NCBI RefSeq assembly: GCF_000317085.1
Contig: NC_019702.1
Location: forward strand, 1,084,394-1,148,393
DNA from: Synechococcus sp. PCC 7502
GTDB taxonomy: Bacteria; Cyanobacteriota; Cyanobacteriia; Pseudanabaenales; Pseudanabaenaceae
Length of the DNA stretch: 64,000 nucleotides
Direction of reading: 5' to 3'
This document shows positions 11,981-22,554 of the stretch, one piece after another (within the stretch, counting starts at the first letter, position 1; every line of letters begins with the position of its first letter). The notes beneath the pieces were generated by a model that saw only the letters and a list, made by a program, of their open reading frames with translations, had not been told where the DNA came from and did no database searches. The translations under genes and the position numbers were made by a program.

Positions 11981-12592
11981 ATGTCACAATCTCCCCCTCA
12001 TAATTCTGAAAAAAATATGCCTAAAAGAACAGAATTTGTTACAAAAATGCATAAGGAGTTGGATGACTTGGAAGACATGTTGCTTGATACGTTTACGATA
12101 TTTGGACGCAAACTAGTTGATGAGGATAAAGCCTATGATCAAATTGATCGAGTACGAGCGGCAATTCCCGAGGCAATTATTAAAGCTCAAGACATCTTAG
12201 ACTATGAGGAAAAAATTGTCCTAGAGGCAGAACAGCAGGCTAGACAGATTGTCTTACAAGCAGAAGAAAAAGCCCGAATGTTAGTTGATGATTCTAAAAT
12301 ATTACGTCAGGCAGAAATCGAAGCCAATCAGATTCGGCAGCATAATCAAATGGAATCCGAGGCATTGCGATCGCAGGTATTAGCAGAAATCAATCAACTT
12401 CGCCAGCAATATAAACAGGAGCAGGAACAAACGCGTAAGCAAGAGATTGCCTATTTACAAAATATGCGTCAAGAAGTTACAGAGTATAGCGATCGCACCC
12501 TTGAAGACCTAGAGCGAAAAATGCTAGAGATCACAAAAATAGTTCAAAATGGGCGCAAGTATATTCAAAAAGAACTAAAGTCACAAAAATAA
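11981..12592 (+). CDS. DivIVA-like coiled-coil protein
   Basis: The 203-residue protein is almost entirely helical. It has a conserved head (VTKMHKELDDLEDMLLDTF, RAAIPEAIIKAQDIL) and then heptad-rich stretches with many Q, E, A and R residues (LEAEQQARQIVLQAEEKAR). This layout occurs in cyanobacterial DivIVA-like proteins, sometimes annotated as ATP-synthase-b-like, including the division factor Cdv3. A role in division or cell-pole organisation is possible but not shown. A second Met at 12017 (MPKRTE) is an alternative start. The hydrolase gene begins 17 bases downstream. Confidence 0.5.
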   Translation: MSQSPPHNSEKNMPKRTEFVTKMHKELDDLEDMLLDTFTIFGRKLVDEDKAYDQIDRVRAAIPEAIIKAQDILDYEEKIVLEAEQQARQIVLQAEEKARMLVDDSKILRQAEIEANQIRQHNQMESEALRSQVLAEINQLRQQYKQEQEQTRKQEIAYLQNMRQEVTEYSDRTLEDLERKMLEITKIVQNGRKYIQKELKSQK

Positions 12593-12609
12593 GTCATAAA
12601 AATAAGTTG

Positions 12610-13395
12610 ATGCCTAAAAAAACCGTTAAGCTCTCCAAATTTAATGCTGCTTATTTGGATGTGGGTGAAGGCGTGCCATTGGTATTTTTACATGGCTTTT
12701 TGGGAAATAGTTCTGCATGGCTACCAATTATGGATGAGTTGAAGGGTGAATTTCGCTGTATTGCCCTTGATTTATTAGGATTTGGAGATTCGGCTAAACC
12801 TCAGCTTAAATATAATATTTGGCACCAAGTGGAGTTTTTACAAGAATTTTTAACAGCGATCGCCATTGATCGTTTCTACTTAATTGGACATTCCTACGGT
12901 GGTTGGACAGCAGCAGCCTATGCCCTAACCCATAAAACCCACGCCTTAACTTTAATTGCCCCCGCAGGGATCAGAGATGATAGTTTTGTCGGTCGCTATA
13001 ATTACTTAAAACCTCTACTTTGGGAAAGCCCTCTAGTTGATTGGGGATTAAAAGCAATTGCCCCACTATCTAGCCTGATGGGGAAAAAGCAAGAATTTCA
13101 GGTAATTTATGAAGCTCGTCAAGCCTTAGTTTCTCAACCCGTAGCTAAGTCATTTCTCTATGATCGCCTCCGTCCTGAAGATGCGATCGACACTCTCGAA
13201 CATGATATTCATAAAATTACCGCTCCTACACTAGTTATAGCTGGGGGTAACGATGACACTATTCCACTCTGGCATTGTCAGGTTTATGCCGATAGAGTAC
13301 CCAATGCAGAAATTAAAATCCTTGAAAATGCTACCCATGCCCTGATTAAAACCCATAGTCAAGAAGTAGCAAGGTTGATTAAGCTTAATAACTAA
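12610..13395 (+). CDS. Alpha/beta-fold hydrolase
   Basis: The 261-residue enzyme has the full alpha/beta hydrolase set: oxyanion motif LHGFLGNSSAW (about 28-37), nucleophile elbow GHSYGG with Ser near 95, an acidic residue in AGGNDDTIP near 215, and His in NATHAL near 242. The substrate is unknown; the family includes esterases, lactonases and C-C hydrolases. I use the ATG at 12610, not the TTG just before it. It lies 17 bases behind the DivIVA-like gene and probably shares its transcript. No signal peptide, so cytosolic. Confidence 0.8.
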   Translation: MPKKTVKLSKFNAAYLDVGEGVPLVFLHGFLGNSSAWLPIMDELKGEFRCIALDLLGFGDSAKPQLKYNIWHQVEFLQEFLTAIAIDRFYLIGHSYGGWTAAAYALTHKTHALTLIAPAGIRDDSFVGRYNYLKPLLWESPLVDWGLKAIAPLSSLMGKKQEFQVIYEARQALVSQPVAKSFLYDRLRPEDAIDTLEHDIHKITAPTLVIAGGNDDTIPLWHCQVYADRVPNAEIKILENATHALIKTHSQEVARLIKLNN

Positions 13396-13447
13396 ATACA
13401 GCGTTGCATAAGCACTCTTAGTTAGATTTTTGGGGTTAGATTTAGGA

Positions 13448-14059
13448 CTAGTTGCCAGTTAAAGACCCCATCAATAGATAAATTCCACCCAAAATTACGC
13501 CACCGCCCGCCCAGCGAATTAAGTTTTCTTTTAAGAATTTTTTAGATGTCAGTGCTGCAACCATACCCAACAGGTGTAATCCCGTAGTTGCTAGGATAAA
13601 TCCCGCCGCATATTCTAGTCCAGATAACTCTTTGGGCATTTCTGCTCCATGGGCATATCCATGAAACAAGGCTAATATTCCCACAATACCGATACTGACG
13701 CGCAAAGGTAAGCGAGTCGCCATCAATACTAAGCCCCCAAGGATCAGATCCGATGCCACAATGCCCTGTTCAACCCAAGGTAATGGCACACCTAAAATGC
13801 ATAGAACTCCACCTAGGGTCATGACACCGACAAAAGCTAGGGGTACTGCCCAAGTTGCCACGCCCCCCAACTGTGCCGCCCACAGTCCCACCGCTACCAT
13901 TGCCAAAATATGATCTAGCCCCCCAATTGGATGCTCTAGTCCATGTAAAAAGCCGGATGTTTCACCCGCAATAACGTGAGCGTATGCGATCGCTGGGAAC
14001 ATACCAATCGTAAAGGCAAATATGAACGCAAGTAATCGTTGGCTAAATTTATTGAGCAT
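13448..14059 (-). CDS. hupE: HupE/UreJ family nickel (cobalt) permease
   Basis: The product of about 203 residues is a HupE/UreJ protein. After an N-terminal signal-like helix (FAFTIGMFPAIAYA) come the His-rich signature HPIGGLDHILAM near residue 38 and FHGYAHGAEMPKELSG near 125, with about six membrane helices. HupE proteins move Ni(II) for hydrogenase or urease; some carry Co(II). The start is taken at the ATG at 14059; a TTG further upstream would add 13 residues with no better signal. No urease or hydrogenase gene is in the window. It lies 109 bases downstream of the response regulator and reads the same way, so the two-component pair may control it (inference). Confidence 0.85.
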   Translation of the reverse strand: MLNKFSQRLLAFIFAFTIGMFPAIAYAHVIAGETSGFLHGLEHPIGGLDHILAMVAVGLWAAQLGGVATWAVPLAFVGVMTLGGVLCILGVPLPWVEQGIVASDLILGGLVLMATRLPLRVSIGIVGILALFHGYAHGAEMPKELSGLEYAAGFILATTGLHLLGMVAALTSKKFLKENLIRWAGGGVILGGIYLLMGSLTGN

Positions 14060-14168
14060 AATTAGTAGAGATAGATTTTGAGTGCTTAGCTGATGCAATC
14101 ATATTCAAGCATATAAACTTAATAAGACTCAACTTCCCAAAATTTTATTAAGAATTTATATAAAGAAT

Positions 14169-14870
14169 TTAGGCTATTGGACTAACCAGTTTTTGCCGAA
14201 TAGCAATGGAAATCGCCTGCTTGCGATCATGAACTCCCAATTTATGCAAAATACCATGCACATGTACTCTTACTGTTCCATGGGCAATAAATAGGATTTC
14301 GGCAATTTCTGCATTAGTTTTACCCGTCACCATTAAAGCCAAAATCTCTTGTTCCCTTTGGGTAAGAGGGAGTGTAAGAGCGATCGCTTCATTTTGATTC
14401 GTTTTTTGCACTAGTTGATCTGATTGCCAAGTAGATTGCAAGATTGATTGAATTTCTAAAGTAGCGGTAGCATCCCACCAAGAGGCTCCAGCAGCCACAG
14501 ACCGAATTGCTAAGATTAATTTTTCTGTGGCAATCCCCTTAACACAATATCCTCTAGCTCCCACTTCTACCAATTGGGCAATTAGCGATCGCTCTGTGTG
14601 GGAAGTTAATACTAAAATCGGTAATTTAGGATGCTGCTGCTGAAACTGACGACAGGTTTCGATTCCGCCTAGCCCCGGTAAACCTATATCTAGTAAAACC
14701 AAATCAAAAGCTTGCTGTTTTGCCAAATCAAGGGCTGTTTCTCCATCCTCAGCCTCGTCTGTAATTTCTATACCTACTTCCTGTTGTAAACGTACCTGCA
14801 ACCCCAGACGAAATAGTTCATCATCCTCAACCAACAAAATTTGGAGAATTTTCAGGCGATCGCTAATCAC
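14169..14870 (-). CDS. NarL/FixJ-family response regulator
   Basis: The 233-residue regulator has a receiver domain (acidic pocket EDDE near 15-18, phospho-acceptor D61 in LVLLDIGLPG, LTSH, then K in CVKG) and a C-terminal LuxR-type HTH (LTQREQEILALMVTGKTNAEIAE, read as LTQREQEIL then NAEIAEILFIAHGTV). All activation residues are present. The start is GTG at 14870, which lies 26 bases from the upstream kinase gene, so the two form a kinase-regulator pair. Targets are unknown; hupE downstream is the nearest candidate. Confidence 0.88.
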   Translation of the reverse strand: MISDRLKILQILLVEDDELFRLGLQVRLQQEVGIEITDEAEDGETALDLAKQQAFDLVLLDIGLPGLGGIETCRQFQQQHPKLPILVLTSHTERSLIAQLVEVGARGYCVKGIATEKLILAIRSVAAGASWWDATATLEIQSILQSTWQSDQLVQKTNQNEAIALTLPLTQREQEILALMVTGKTNAEIAEILFIAHGTVRVHVHGILHKLGVHDRKQAISIAIRQKLVSPIA

Positions 14871-14896
14871 TTACTACTTAATACAACTAACTTACT

Positions 14897-15988
14897 TTAC
14901 CTAGCAGAATCCAAACTCACATCATGGATTAACACTGGCAATCGTACTCCAAATATAGCACCGTGGGGTAAATGATTCTCAGCCCAAATTGTTCCCCCAT
15001 GCCCCTCCATAATTTGTCGAGCTAAATATAGTCCTAAACCTGAACCTCTAGCTTGGCGATCGCTAACCCCTTGATAAAATCTTTGAAATAAATACGGCAT
15101 TTCCTCTAGCTTAATTCCACCACCATGATCAATCACTTTAACCACTTGGTAGGCACTCTCCGCTTCCAAGACCACTTCAACTTTTGTGCCTCGAGGTGAA
15201 TGATTAATTGCATTAGTAAACAAGTTCAGAAATACCCGCCGCAGTTGCAAGGGATCACCATTGACCCAAAGAGATTTACGATAATCCGATGCCCCATAGT
15301 TGATAGATAGATAAACCCGCCGATTTGTCGCAACATGAATCAACTCCCTAGTTACATCCTCAACTAAATTGACTAAATTCACAGGCGCAAGGTGCAGCAC
15401 CAATCCCTCAACTTCATTACGATAGACATCAAGCAAAGTCTCAACTAACTTCAAGCTATTTTGGTGACTACGAATTACCGTATCTAGTATCTTTACTTGG
15501 GAGGTATGAATACTGCCAAATTGTTGATTTTGCAAAGCTGTTAGGGTTTCGATCGCACCTAAAAGGGGAGTTTTTAGATCGTGCACTAGAGTAGAAACAA
15601 AATCTTCTCGCATATACATCAGTCTTTCCTGCGCCTGTAGCTGCGCTTGCTGTCCTCCTAAAATTATTTGAGCTTGGCGATTGCGATCGCTTAGAACTCC
15701 CGTAACGATTAAAGCAATAACTGTGATTATCCGATTTATCACCGTTGCCCCCTGCACTGGATATTGTCCAGGGAACCAAATATTACTCAAAGTCAGAATT
15801 ACGGCTAGTCCTGTTAGTTGAAAAGTGATCGAACGGCGGAATTGGGAGTTTGCCAGCAAGATTGGAGCCACATACAAATAACCCATCACATAACTGGGAT
15901 CAGTGGCAATCTCTAGGCTAAACACACCGATAAATAATCCCAGAATCAAGGCAACTAGAGATGAAGACCGAGATAGGGGCTGAGACAT
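14897..15988 (-). CDS. Membrane-bound sensor histidine kinase
   Basis: The 363-residue kinase has an N-terminal membrane module of about four helices (residues 10-100), a short linker, HisKA with the phospho-acceptor His near 136 (STLVHDLKTPL), and a HATPase with NLFTNAINHSP (N box), VIDHGGGI (G1 box) and GSGLGLYLARQI (G2 box). There is no periplasmic sensing loop, so the signal is probably sensed inside or near the membrane. It is the first gene of the pair with the NarL regulator. The 118-base gap to the divergent KdpD-like gene should hold both promoters. Confidence 0.88.
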   Translation of the reverse strand: MSQPLSRSSSLVALILGLFIGVFSLEIATDPSYVMGYLYVAPILLANSQFRRSITFQLTGLAVILTLSNIWFPGQYPVQGATVINRIITVIALIVTGVLSDRNRQAQIILGGQQAQLQAQERLMYMREDFVSTLVHDLKTPLLGAIETLTALQNQQFGSIHTSQVKILDTVIRSHQNSLKLVETLLDVYRNEVEGLVLHLAPVNLVNLVEDVTRELIHVATNRRVYLSINYGASDYRKSLWVNGDPLQLRRVFLNLFTNAINHSPRGTKVEVVLEAESAYQVVKVIDHGGGIKLEEMPYLFQRFYQGVSDRQARGSGLGLYLARQIMEGHGGTIWAENHLPHGAIFGVRLPVLIHDVSLDSAR

Positions 15989-16106
15989 TGTTTAACTTGA
16001 TCTTTATGTAAGATTTTTTAGGATGTAAGATTTTTAGGAATGTTTTTGTAGGCTTACTATAAACCTGACACAATAAACAATACTTCATTCCCAAGTTTCA
16101 GTCCCT

Positions 16107-17192
16107 ATGACTCCTAATCGACGTGGTAAGCATAAAATCTTTATTGGTATGAGTCCGGGTGTAGGCAAGACCTATAAAATGCTGGAGGAAGGACATCGTC
16201 TGCTTTCGGAAGGAGTGGATGTAGTAATTGGACTCTTAGAAACTCACAATCGGGAAGAAACCGCTAACAAGGCAATTGGACTGGAACTAATTCCCCGCCA
16301 ACAGGTGCCATGGCAAGGCATAACCCTACCAGAAATGGATACCAAGGCTATTTTGGCACGTCAACCTCAGCTTGTTTTGGTGGATGAACTGGCACATACC
16401 AATGTTCCCGGCTCAGAACGAGAAAAACGCTATCAGGATGTAGAAGTAATACTAGCGGCAGGCATAGATGTATATTCCACTGTAAATATCCAACATATTG
16501 AAAGTCTGAACGATACTGTGGCAAAAATTACAGGAGTCATAGTACGAGAACGGATTCCCGATCGCATTCTCGAAGCCGCCGATGAAATTATAGTCGTAGA
16601 TGTCACACCCGAAACTCTACAGGAACGACTCAAGGACGGCAAAATCTATGCACCTGATAAAATTGATCAGTCGCTAAATAACTTCTTTCAACGTCACCAC
16701 TTAATTGCGCTCAGGGAGTTGGCACTAAGGGAAATCGCTGACAATATTGATGCGGAAGGCATAGAAGAGGAAAGTCCTCAAAATAACTTTTATAATGTTC
16801 AAGAACGAGTTTTAGTCTGTGTTTCTACTTACCCAAATTCTTTACAACTCCTACGGCGGGGGGCAAGAATCTGTACCTATATGCACGGACAACTTTATGT
16901 GCTGTTTGTGGAAGACCCCGATCGCTTTTTAACTAAATCTGAAACTCTACATATCGAAAACTGTCAAAGGCTTTGCCAAGATTTTAAGGGTGAGTTTATT
17001 AGAGTGAGGGAATATAACATCGCTAAGGCAATCACTCAAACTGCCCAAAAACATCGGATTACGCAAATAGTAATGGGGGAAAGCCAAAAATCACGATGGC
17101 AAATGCTCTTAAAAGGTTCATTAACCCAAACAATTCTCCGCCAACTAAAAAATGTGGATATTCATATCATCTCCACTAGCGATCGCCCTTAG
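16107..17192 (+). CDS. KdpD N-terminal domain protein without kinase (KdpD-Usp)
   Basis: The 361-residue protein corresponds to the cytosolic N-terminal half of the K+ sensor KdpD. It has Walker A GMSPGVGKT (14-22), Walker B LVLVDELAHTN near 92, the conserved STVNIQHIESLND near 127, and then a universal-stress-protein domain (about 230-360). It stops before the membrane helices and the HisKA/HATPase. In other cyanobacteria truncated KdpD proteins of this kind occur and can work with a separate kinase. No kdpABC, kdpE or full kdpD is in the window. The gene is divergent from the membrane kinase at 14897-15988, which could be its partner (inference). The length is natural, with no sign of a recent frameshift. 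Confidence 0.82.
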   Translation: MTPNRRGKHKIFIGMSPGVGKTYKMLEEGHRLLSEGVDVVIGLLETHNREETANKAIGLELIPRQQVPWQGITLPEMDTKAILARQPQLVLVDELAHTNVPGSEREKRYQDVEVILAAGIDVYSTVNIQHIESLNDTVAKITGVIVRERIPDRILEAADEIIVVDVTPETLQERLKDGKIYAPDKIDQSLNNFFQRHHLIALRELALREIADNIDAEGIEEESPQNNFYNVQERVLVCVSTYPNSLQLLRRGARICTYMHGQLYVLFVEDPDRFLTKSETLHIENCQRLCQDFKGEFIRVREYNIAKAITQTAQKHRITQIVMGESQKSRWQMLLKGSLTQTILRQLKNVDIHIISTSDRP

Positions 17193-17213
17193 GTCTAATT
17201 AGATAAAATCAAC

Positions 17214-17238
17214 AAAAAAGGGATGGCATAACCACCCC
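17214..17238 (-). terminator. Intrinsic terminator of groEL
   Basis: On the minus strand GGGGTGG, loop TTATG and CCATCCC form a 7-bp stem with one G-U pair, followed directly by TTTTTT. It sits between the convergent groEL and KdpD-like genes, about 50 bases after the groEL stop. Confidence 0.8.
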
Positions 17239-17290
17239 AAACTTTTTCTATTCTTTTCCTAATTTAAGATTTATCAGTCTTAGATTAGCC

Positions 17291-18925
<1,635 letters not shown>

Positions 18926-19020
18926 CTAGCCTTAGATTTAGATTAATTTCGATTAATTGAAGGGATTAAGTAAAGATCAAATTGAAGGTTTATACTTACA
19001 AAAAGCCTATCTAGTAAGAC

Positions 19021-19332
19021 CTATGCCACGATCGCTAGAATATCTTTCTCTGCAAGTAAAACATACTCAACACCATCAATCTTGAGTTCATTGCCCGCAT
19101 ACTTGGAGTAGAGAACCTTATCGCCAATTTTGACTTCTAAAGGTTGACGGACTCCCTTATCATCAAGCTTGCCAGCACCAACAGCAGAGACTTCACCAAT
19201 TTGGGGCTTTTCTTTGGCTGTATCAGGTAAAAAGATGCCACCTGCGGTTTTTTCTTCCTTCTCGCTGATTTTAACAAACACGCGATCGCCCAAGGGCTTC
19301 ACGGTAGAAACATTTAAAGACACTGTTGCCAT
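19021..19332 (-). CDS. groS: 10-kDa co-chaperonin GroES
   Basis: The 103-residue co-chaperonin caps the GroEL ring. The start is the ATG at 19332 ([20 protein letters not shown]); an upstream in-frame codon at 19365 would lie inside the CIRCE operator and is rejected. The mobile loop ([19 protein letters not shown], read as TAGGIFLPD) and the roof/core motifs [11 protein letters not shown] and [14 protein letters not shown] are intact. It is the first gene of groES-groEL. Confidence 0.96.
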   Translation of the reverse strand: MATVSLNVSTVKPLGDRVFVKISEKEEKTAGGIFLPDTAKEKPQIGEVSAVGAGKLDDKGVRQPLEVKIGDKVLYSKYAGNELKIDGVEYVLLAEKDILAIVA

Positions 19333-19358
19333 AGCGTTTAATCCAATAACAATACTAT

Positions 19359-19385
19359 TTAGCACTCTTGACTGCTGAGTGCTAA
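19359..19385. promoter_or_regulatory. CIRCE operator (HrcA binding site) of groESL
   Basis: TTAGCACTC, 9 bases, GAGTGCTAA: a perfect 9-9-9 inverted repeat 27 bases upstream of the groES ATG. This is the known HrcA operator, so groESL should be HrcA-repressed. No hrcA gene lies in the window. Confidence 0.95.
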
Positions 19386-19737
19386 TGTAGCTGAATTTGG
19401 GTAACTCCTACCAGTGTGGTTTACCGAACTAGGAAAAATTCAAAAGTTAAGTTTTAAGTTTATAGGCAATAAATTAACTATAATATTTCTAAATATCTTT
19501 ATCTTCAAAATTCAGCCGCAGATAAATTCAAGTCCAAAATCAAGCCACAATAAAGGTAAGTTCAAGTCTTATATCCAAATTTTAATGGATAGAATATGGA
19601 TAGAAATTATGGCTTATTAAAGTTTTCAGAAAAAAAAGAGACAAATCAGAATCGCAAGGCTAGGTTCCCCATTATGGTTTTATATTTCTTTTTGTGCCGC
19701 ATCAAAAAGCATAATAGTCGAATAATAGAATCTTCCT
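19386..19737. other. Intergenic region between groESL and the TPR-like gene
   Basis: This is 352 AT-rich bases between divergent genes. A 68-codon open frame (19414-19620) has no family resemblance or good ribosome site and looks like chance. The stretch at about 19654-19670 carries GCAAGGCTAGGTTCCCC, which also occurs inverted near 31427 (see findings). Otherwise I see nothing. Confidence 0.5.
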
Positions 19738-20541
19738 ATGCAATTAATTAAACTAGCTATTAATCTTGGGGCGATCGCTGCCTTTGCGCTTACTTCCATT
19801 GGTTTACAACTACCTCGACTGCAGCAAAAGCTAGTGGGACAAACACCAGAGGCGGATCAACGGTGGATACAGCAAGAAAAGGCGCGCCTAAAGTTCTTAA
19901 ATCAACTACCGCCTAAAGGATTTGGGTTCAATAATATAATTGCTGACCTGACGTTTTTAGGATTTCTACAATATTTTGGTGATGATGTGGCAAGGCTAAA
20001 AAATAAAACGGGCTATGTATTAAGTCCCGACTATTTTGATGTCATTATCAGTCGTGATCCCAGACATATTTACGCTTATTTATTCATGTCTAATAGTGTT
20101 ACTTTATTTGCAGCACAACCCCATCGGGCGATCACTCTCTATGAGCAAGGACTACCATTCATTATTCCTGAAAAACAATATGATGCCTATACCGTATGGC
20201 GGAGGCGGGCGATCGATGAATTATTATTTTTAGGGGATAGTGCCGCAGCCCGAAAATCCTATCTTAAAGCGGCGGAGTGGGCAGATCGAGCAACCTTTCC
20301 CCCTGATGCCCTCCCAGAAACTAAATTTGTAGCAGCATACTCTCGTGCCTCTGCTGAATTTTTACGTCAAGACCCCAATAGTTCAGCCGCCAGAATTTCC
20401 GCCTGGGGATCGGTTTTAACGTCTGCCGTAGATCAGAAAACCTTTCAGATTGCTGTAAATGAGCTAGATAAATTGGGTATGCTAGTCCAAACTGATGCCC
20501 AAGGGCGATTACAATTAGTCCCAAAGTCGAAAAATCCATAA
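19738..20541 (+). CDS. Membrane-anchored TPR-like protein, conserved in cyanobacteria
   Basis: The 267-residue product begins with a hydrophobic anchor or signal (LAINLGAIAAFALTSIGLQL). It then has helical pairs that read like degenerate tetratricopeptide repeats (SRDPRHIYAYLFMSNSV, PHRAITLYEQGLPFI, SAAARKSYLKAAEWAD). I do not know a function; such proteins usually scaffold others at a membrane surface. It lies 53 bases before the fibrillin gene and reads in the same direction, so they may be co-transcribed. Confidence 0.6.
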   Translation: MQLIKLAINLGAIAAFALTSIGLQLPRLQQKLVGQTPEADQRWIQQEKARLKFLNQLPPKGFGFNNIIADLTFLGFLQYFGDDVARLKNKTGYVLSPDYFDVIISRDPRHIYAYLFMSNSVTLFAAQPHRAITLYEQGLPFIIPEKQYDAYTVWRRRAIDELLFLGDSAAARKSYLKAAEWADRATFPPDALPETKFVAAYSRASAEFLRQDPNSSAARISAWGSVLTSAVDQKTFQIAVNELDKLGMLVQTDAQGRLQLVPKSKNP

Positions 20542-20594
20542 TTTATCTAAATCATTTATCCTTCTGCGTAACATAGGGATATGAATAATAAAAA

Positions 20595-21188
20595 ATGAAT
20601 AAAAAACAAGTTTTACTGCAGGCGATCGCTCCATTTCAAATAGGATTAAATCAAAAAGGCTTAAAACCTACAGAAAATCAAACTAAAGAAATCCTATCTG
20701 CCGTTGCCTATCTTGAAGAATCAAATCCCAATCCTTCTCCCCTAGAAGTCCCAGAATTACTCTTGGGTGACTGGCGCTTATTATTTACCAGTAGTAAAGA
20801 ACTTTTAGGACTAGATCGATTACCCATTATCCGCACCCAATACATCTATCAATGTATTCGAGACGGTAAAATTTATAATATCGCTGAATTTACAGGTTTT
20901 CCTTTCCTAGAAGGCTTCGTAAGTGTATGCGCTAGTTTTACCCCTGTATCCAGACAACGAGTTAATGTTAGATTTGAACGCTCTGTTTTGGGTTTACAAA
21001 GACTCTTAAACCACAAAAATGTTAGTGAATTTGTGAAAATCCTAGAATCTAAGGTAAAGTTACCTGCGGTGGATTTTCCTATTACCAGTACAAATCAAAA
21101 AGGATGGTTGGAAACTACCTATTTGGATGAAAACCTACGCATTGGCAGAGGCAATGAAGGCAGTATATTTGTCTTGGAAAGAAAGTAA
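20595..21188 (+). CDS. PAP/fibrillin family protein
   Basis: The 197-residue protein is a plastid-lipid-associated (fibrillin/plastoglobulin) family member. It shows the signature LLGDWRLLFTSSKELLGL near residue 53 and GWLETTYLDENLRIGRGNEGSIFVL near the C-terminus (read as LDENLRIGRGNEGS). Cyanobacterial fibrillins bind lipids and protect photosystems under light stress. There is no transit peptide, as expected for a bacterium. The gene is convergent with dnaN, with only 11 bases between stops. Confidence 0.85.
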   Translation: MNKKQVLLQAIAPFQIGLNQKGLKPTENQTKEILSAVAYLEESNPNPSPLEVPELLLGDWRLLFTSSKELLGLDRLPIIRTQYIYQCIRDGKIYNIAEFTGFPFLEGFVSVCASFTPVSRQRVNVRFERSVLGLQRLLNHKNVSEFVKILESKVKLPAVDFPITSTNQKGWLETTYLDENLRIGRGNEGSIFVLERK

Positions 21189-21199
21189 ATAATTCAGCC

Positions 21200-22351
21200 T
21201 TAATTTCTGATTTGCACTGGCATAATTAAATAGGTCATATTCACCGTACCAATTGGCTGAAGAATCACTGGGCTGGTGGCAGTATTAATCTTAATTTGGA
21301 TTTCCTTACTAGATAGAGCCTTTAGACCATCAAGTAAATATTTGACATTAAAAGCTATATCTAAGTCATTACCAGAGATTTGAGCAAGTACAGATTCTTT
21401 ACCTGTCGCAACATCAGGGGCATCCACAGTAGCAGAAATTTCCTGGGCGGTTGCATTTAGTGAAAGTTTCACAATATTATTCTTTTGATCTGCTAGAACT
21501 CCGATGCGCTCGAGAGCAGAAATAAATACTTCTCTTTCTAGGGTAATTTGACGCTCAAACTGCTTAGGAATCAACTGATTATAATTAGGGTAACTTCCAT
21601 CAATTAATCGAGAGGTCAGAGTCTGATTGGCAAGAACGAAGATCATCTGATTTTGATCAAACTTAACGGTTATCACTCCTTCTTTTTGATTTTTGAGCAT
21701 TCTTTCCAGTTCCCGCATTGCTCTAGCTGGAATTGTAACTTCAAGGCTAGTCTGATTTTCTAGCTTGATTGGAATTCCATCCTCTTCCTCTAAGAACTTG
21801 GTTTGAATTACGGCAAGTCTATGTCCATCGGTGGCAGCAAATTCTAAAAAGTCAGAGTTCGCAGTGATATGTACACCTGTTAAAACTCGTTTACTTTCAT
21901 CGGTTGATGTGGCAAATAGTGAAGAATCTAATCCCAGTAAAAGGGACTCTACGGGTAAATAAGTCACTTGACCACCTTCAGTAATTTGGGGTAACTCAGG
22001 AAACTCTTCGATCGGTAAGCCATGGACTTGATATTTACCTGAACCGCAAGTAATTAAGGCGATCGCGTCTTTATCGACAGTCCAAGTAATATCTTCATTG
22101 GGTAGGCGGGAAACAATATCACCTAATAGTCTAGAAGGCAAAGTAATTGCCCCAGATTCTGTTACATCCGCAGGGAACACAACTTGAATTCCTAGATTTA
22201 AGTCAAAAGCAGTGAGACTAAGAGTTTGAGAGCTTTGATCGGCTAAAAACAGAATATTTGCTAAAACTGGATGGGTAGGACGACTGGCAACCGCACGACT
22301 GCAAAGGGAAAGGCTGGTACTAAGTTGGGATTGAGAGCAAACAAACCGCAT
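21200..22351 (-). CDS. dnaN: DNA polymerase III beta sliding clamp
   Basis: The 383-residue clamp encircles DNA and tethers polymerase III. The three clamp domains are all present: the start MRFVCSQSQLSTSLSLCSRAV; TGVHITANSDFLEFAATDGHRLAV in domain 2 (read as FAATDGHRLAV); SRLIDGSYPNYNQLIP; and the C-terminal TVNMTYLIMPVQIRN, which ends in the usual P-(M/V)-R pattern. It reads away from the DnaA-box cluster just upstream. dnaA is not in the window, as is usual for cyanobacteria, where dnaN and dnaA are often apart. Confidence 0.97.
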   Translation of the reverse strand: MRFVCSQSQLSTSLSLCSRAVASRPTHPVLANILFLADQSSQTLSLTAFDLNLGIQVVFPADVTESGAITLPSRLLGDIVSRLPNEDITWTVDKDAIALITCGSGKYQVHGLPIEEFPELPQITEGGQVTYLPVESLLLGLDSSLFATSTDESKRVLTGVHITANSDFLEFAATDGHRLAVIQTKFLEEEDGIPIKLENQTSLEVTIPARAMRELERMLKNQKEGVITVKFDQNQMIFVLANQTLTSRLIDGSYPNYNQLIPKQFERQITLEREVFISALERIGVLADQKNNIVKLSLNATAQEISATVDAPDVATGKESVLAQISGNDLDIAFNVKYLLDGLKALSSKEIQIKINTATSPVILQPIGTVNMTYLIMPVQIRN

Positions 22352-22554
22352 AGAGCTTGAACTAAATTTGAGCAGTGACTTGAAGTGACTAGTGACTTAA
22401 GCAGGGATTTGAAAATTAAAAATTAGAAGCCCATACTAGCACTGTTACCTAGAGATGCAACCAAGAAATCAAAATTTTTTCTTTGAACTTTCTCTAAAAC
22501 TCTACTTCTTGAATATTTTTTAAAATTTAAAATCTTAATAGTAGTAGTAGGGGT

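Noticed and set aside
19414-19620. 68-codon plus-strand open frame after groES
   Set aside because: Low-complexity Lys/Ile/Asn-rich translation, no ribosome site, and no family resemblance; it looks like chance in AT-rich DNA.
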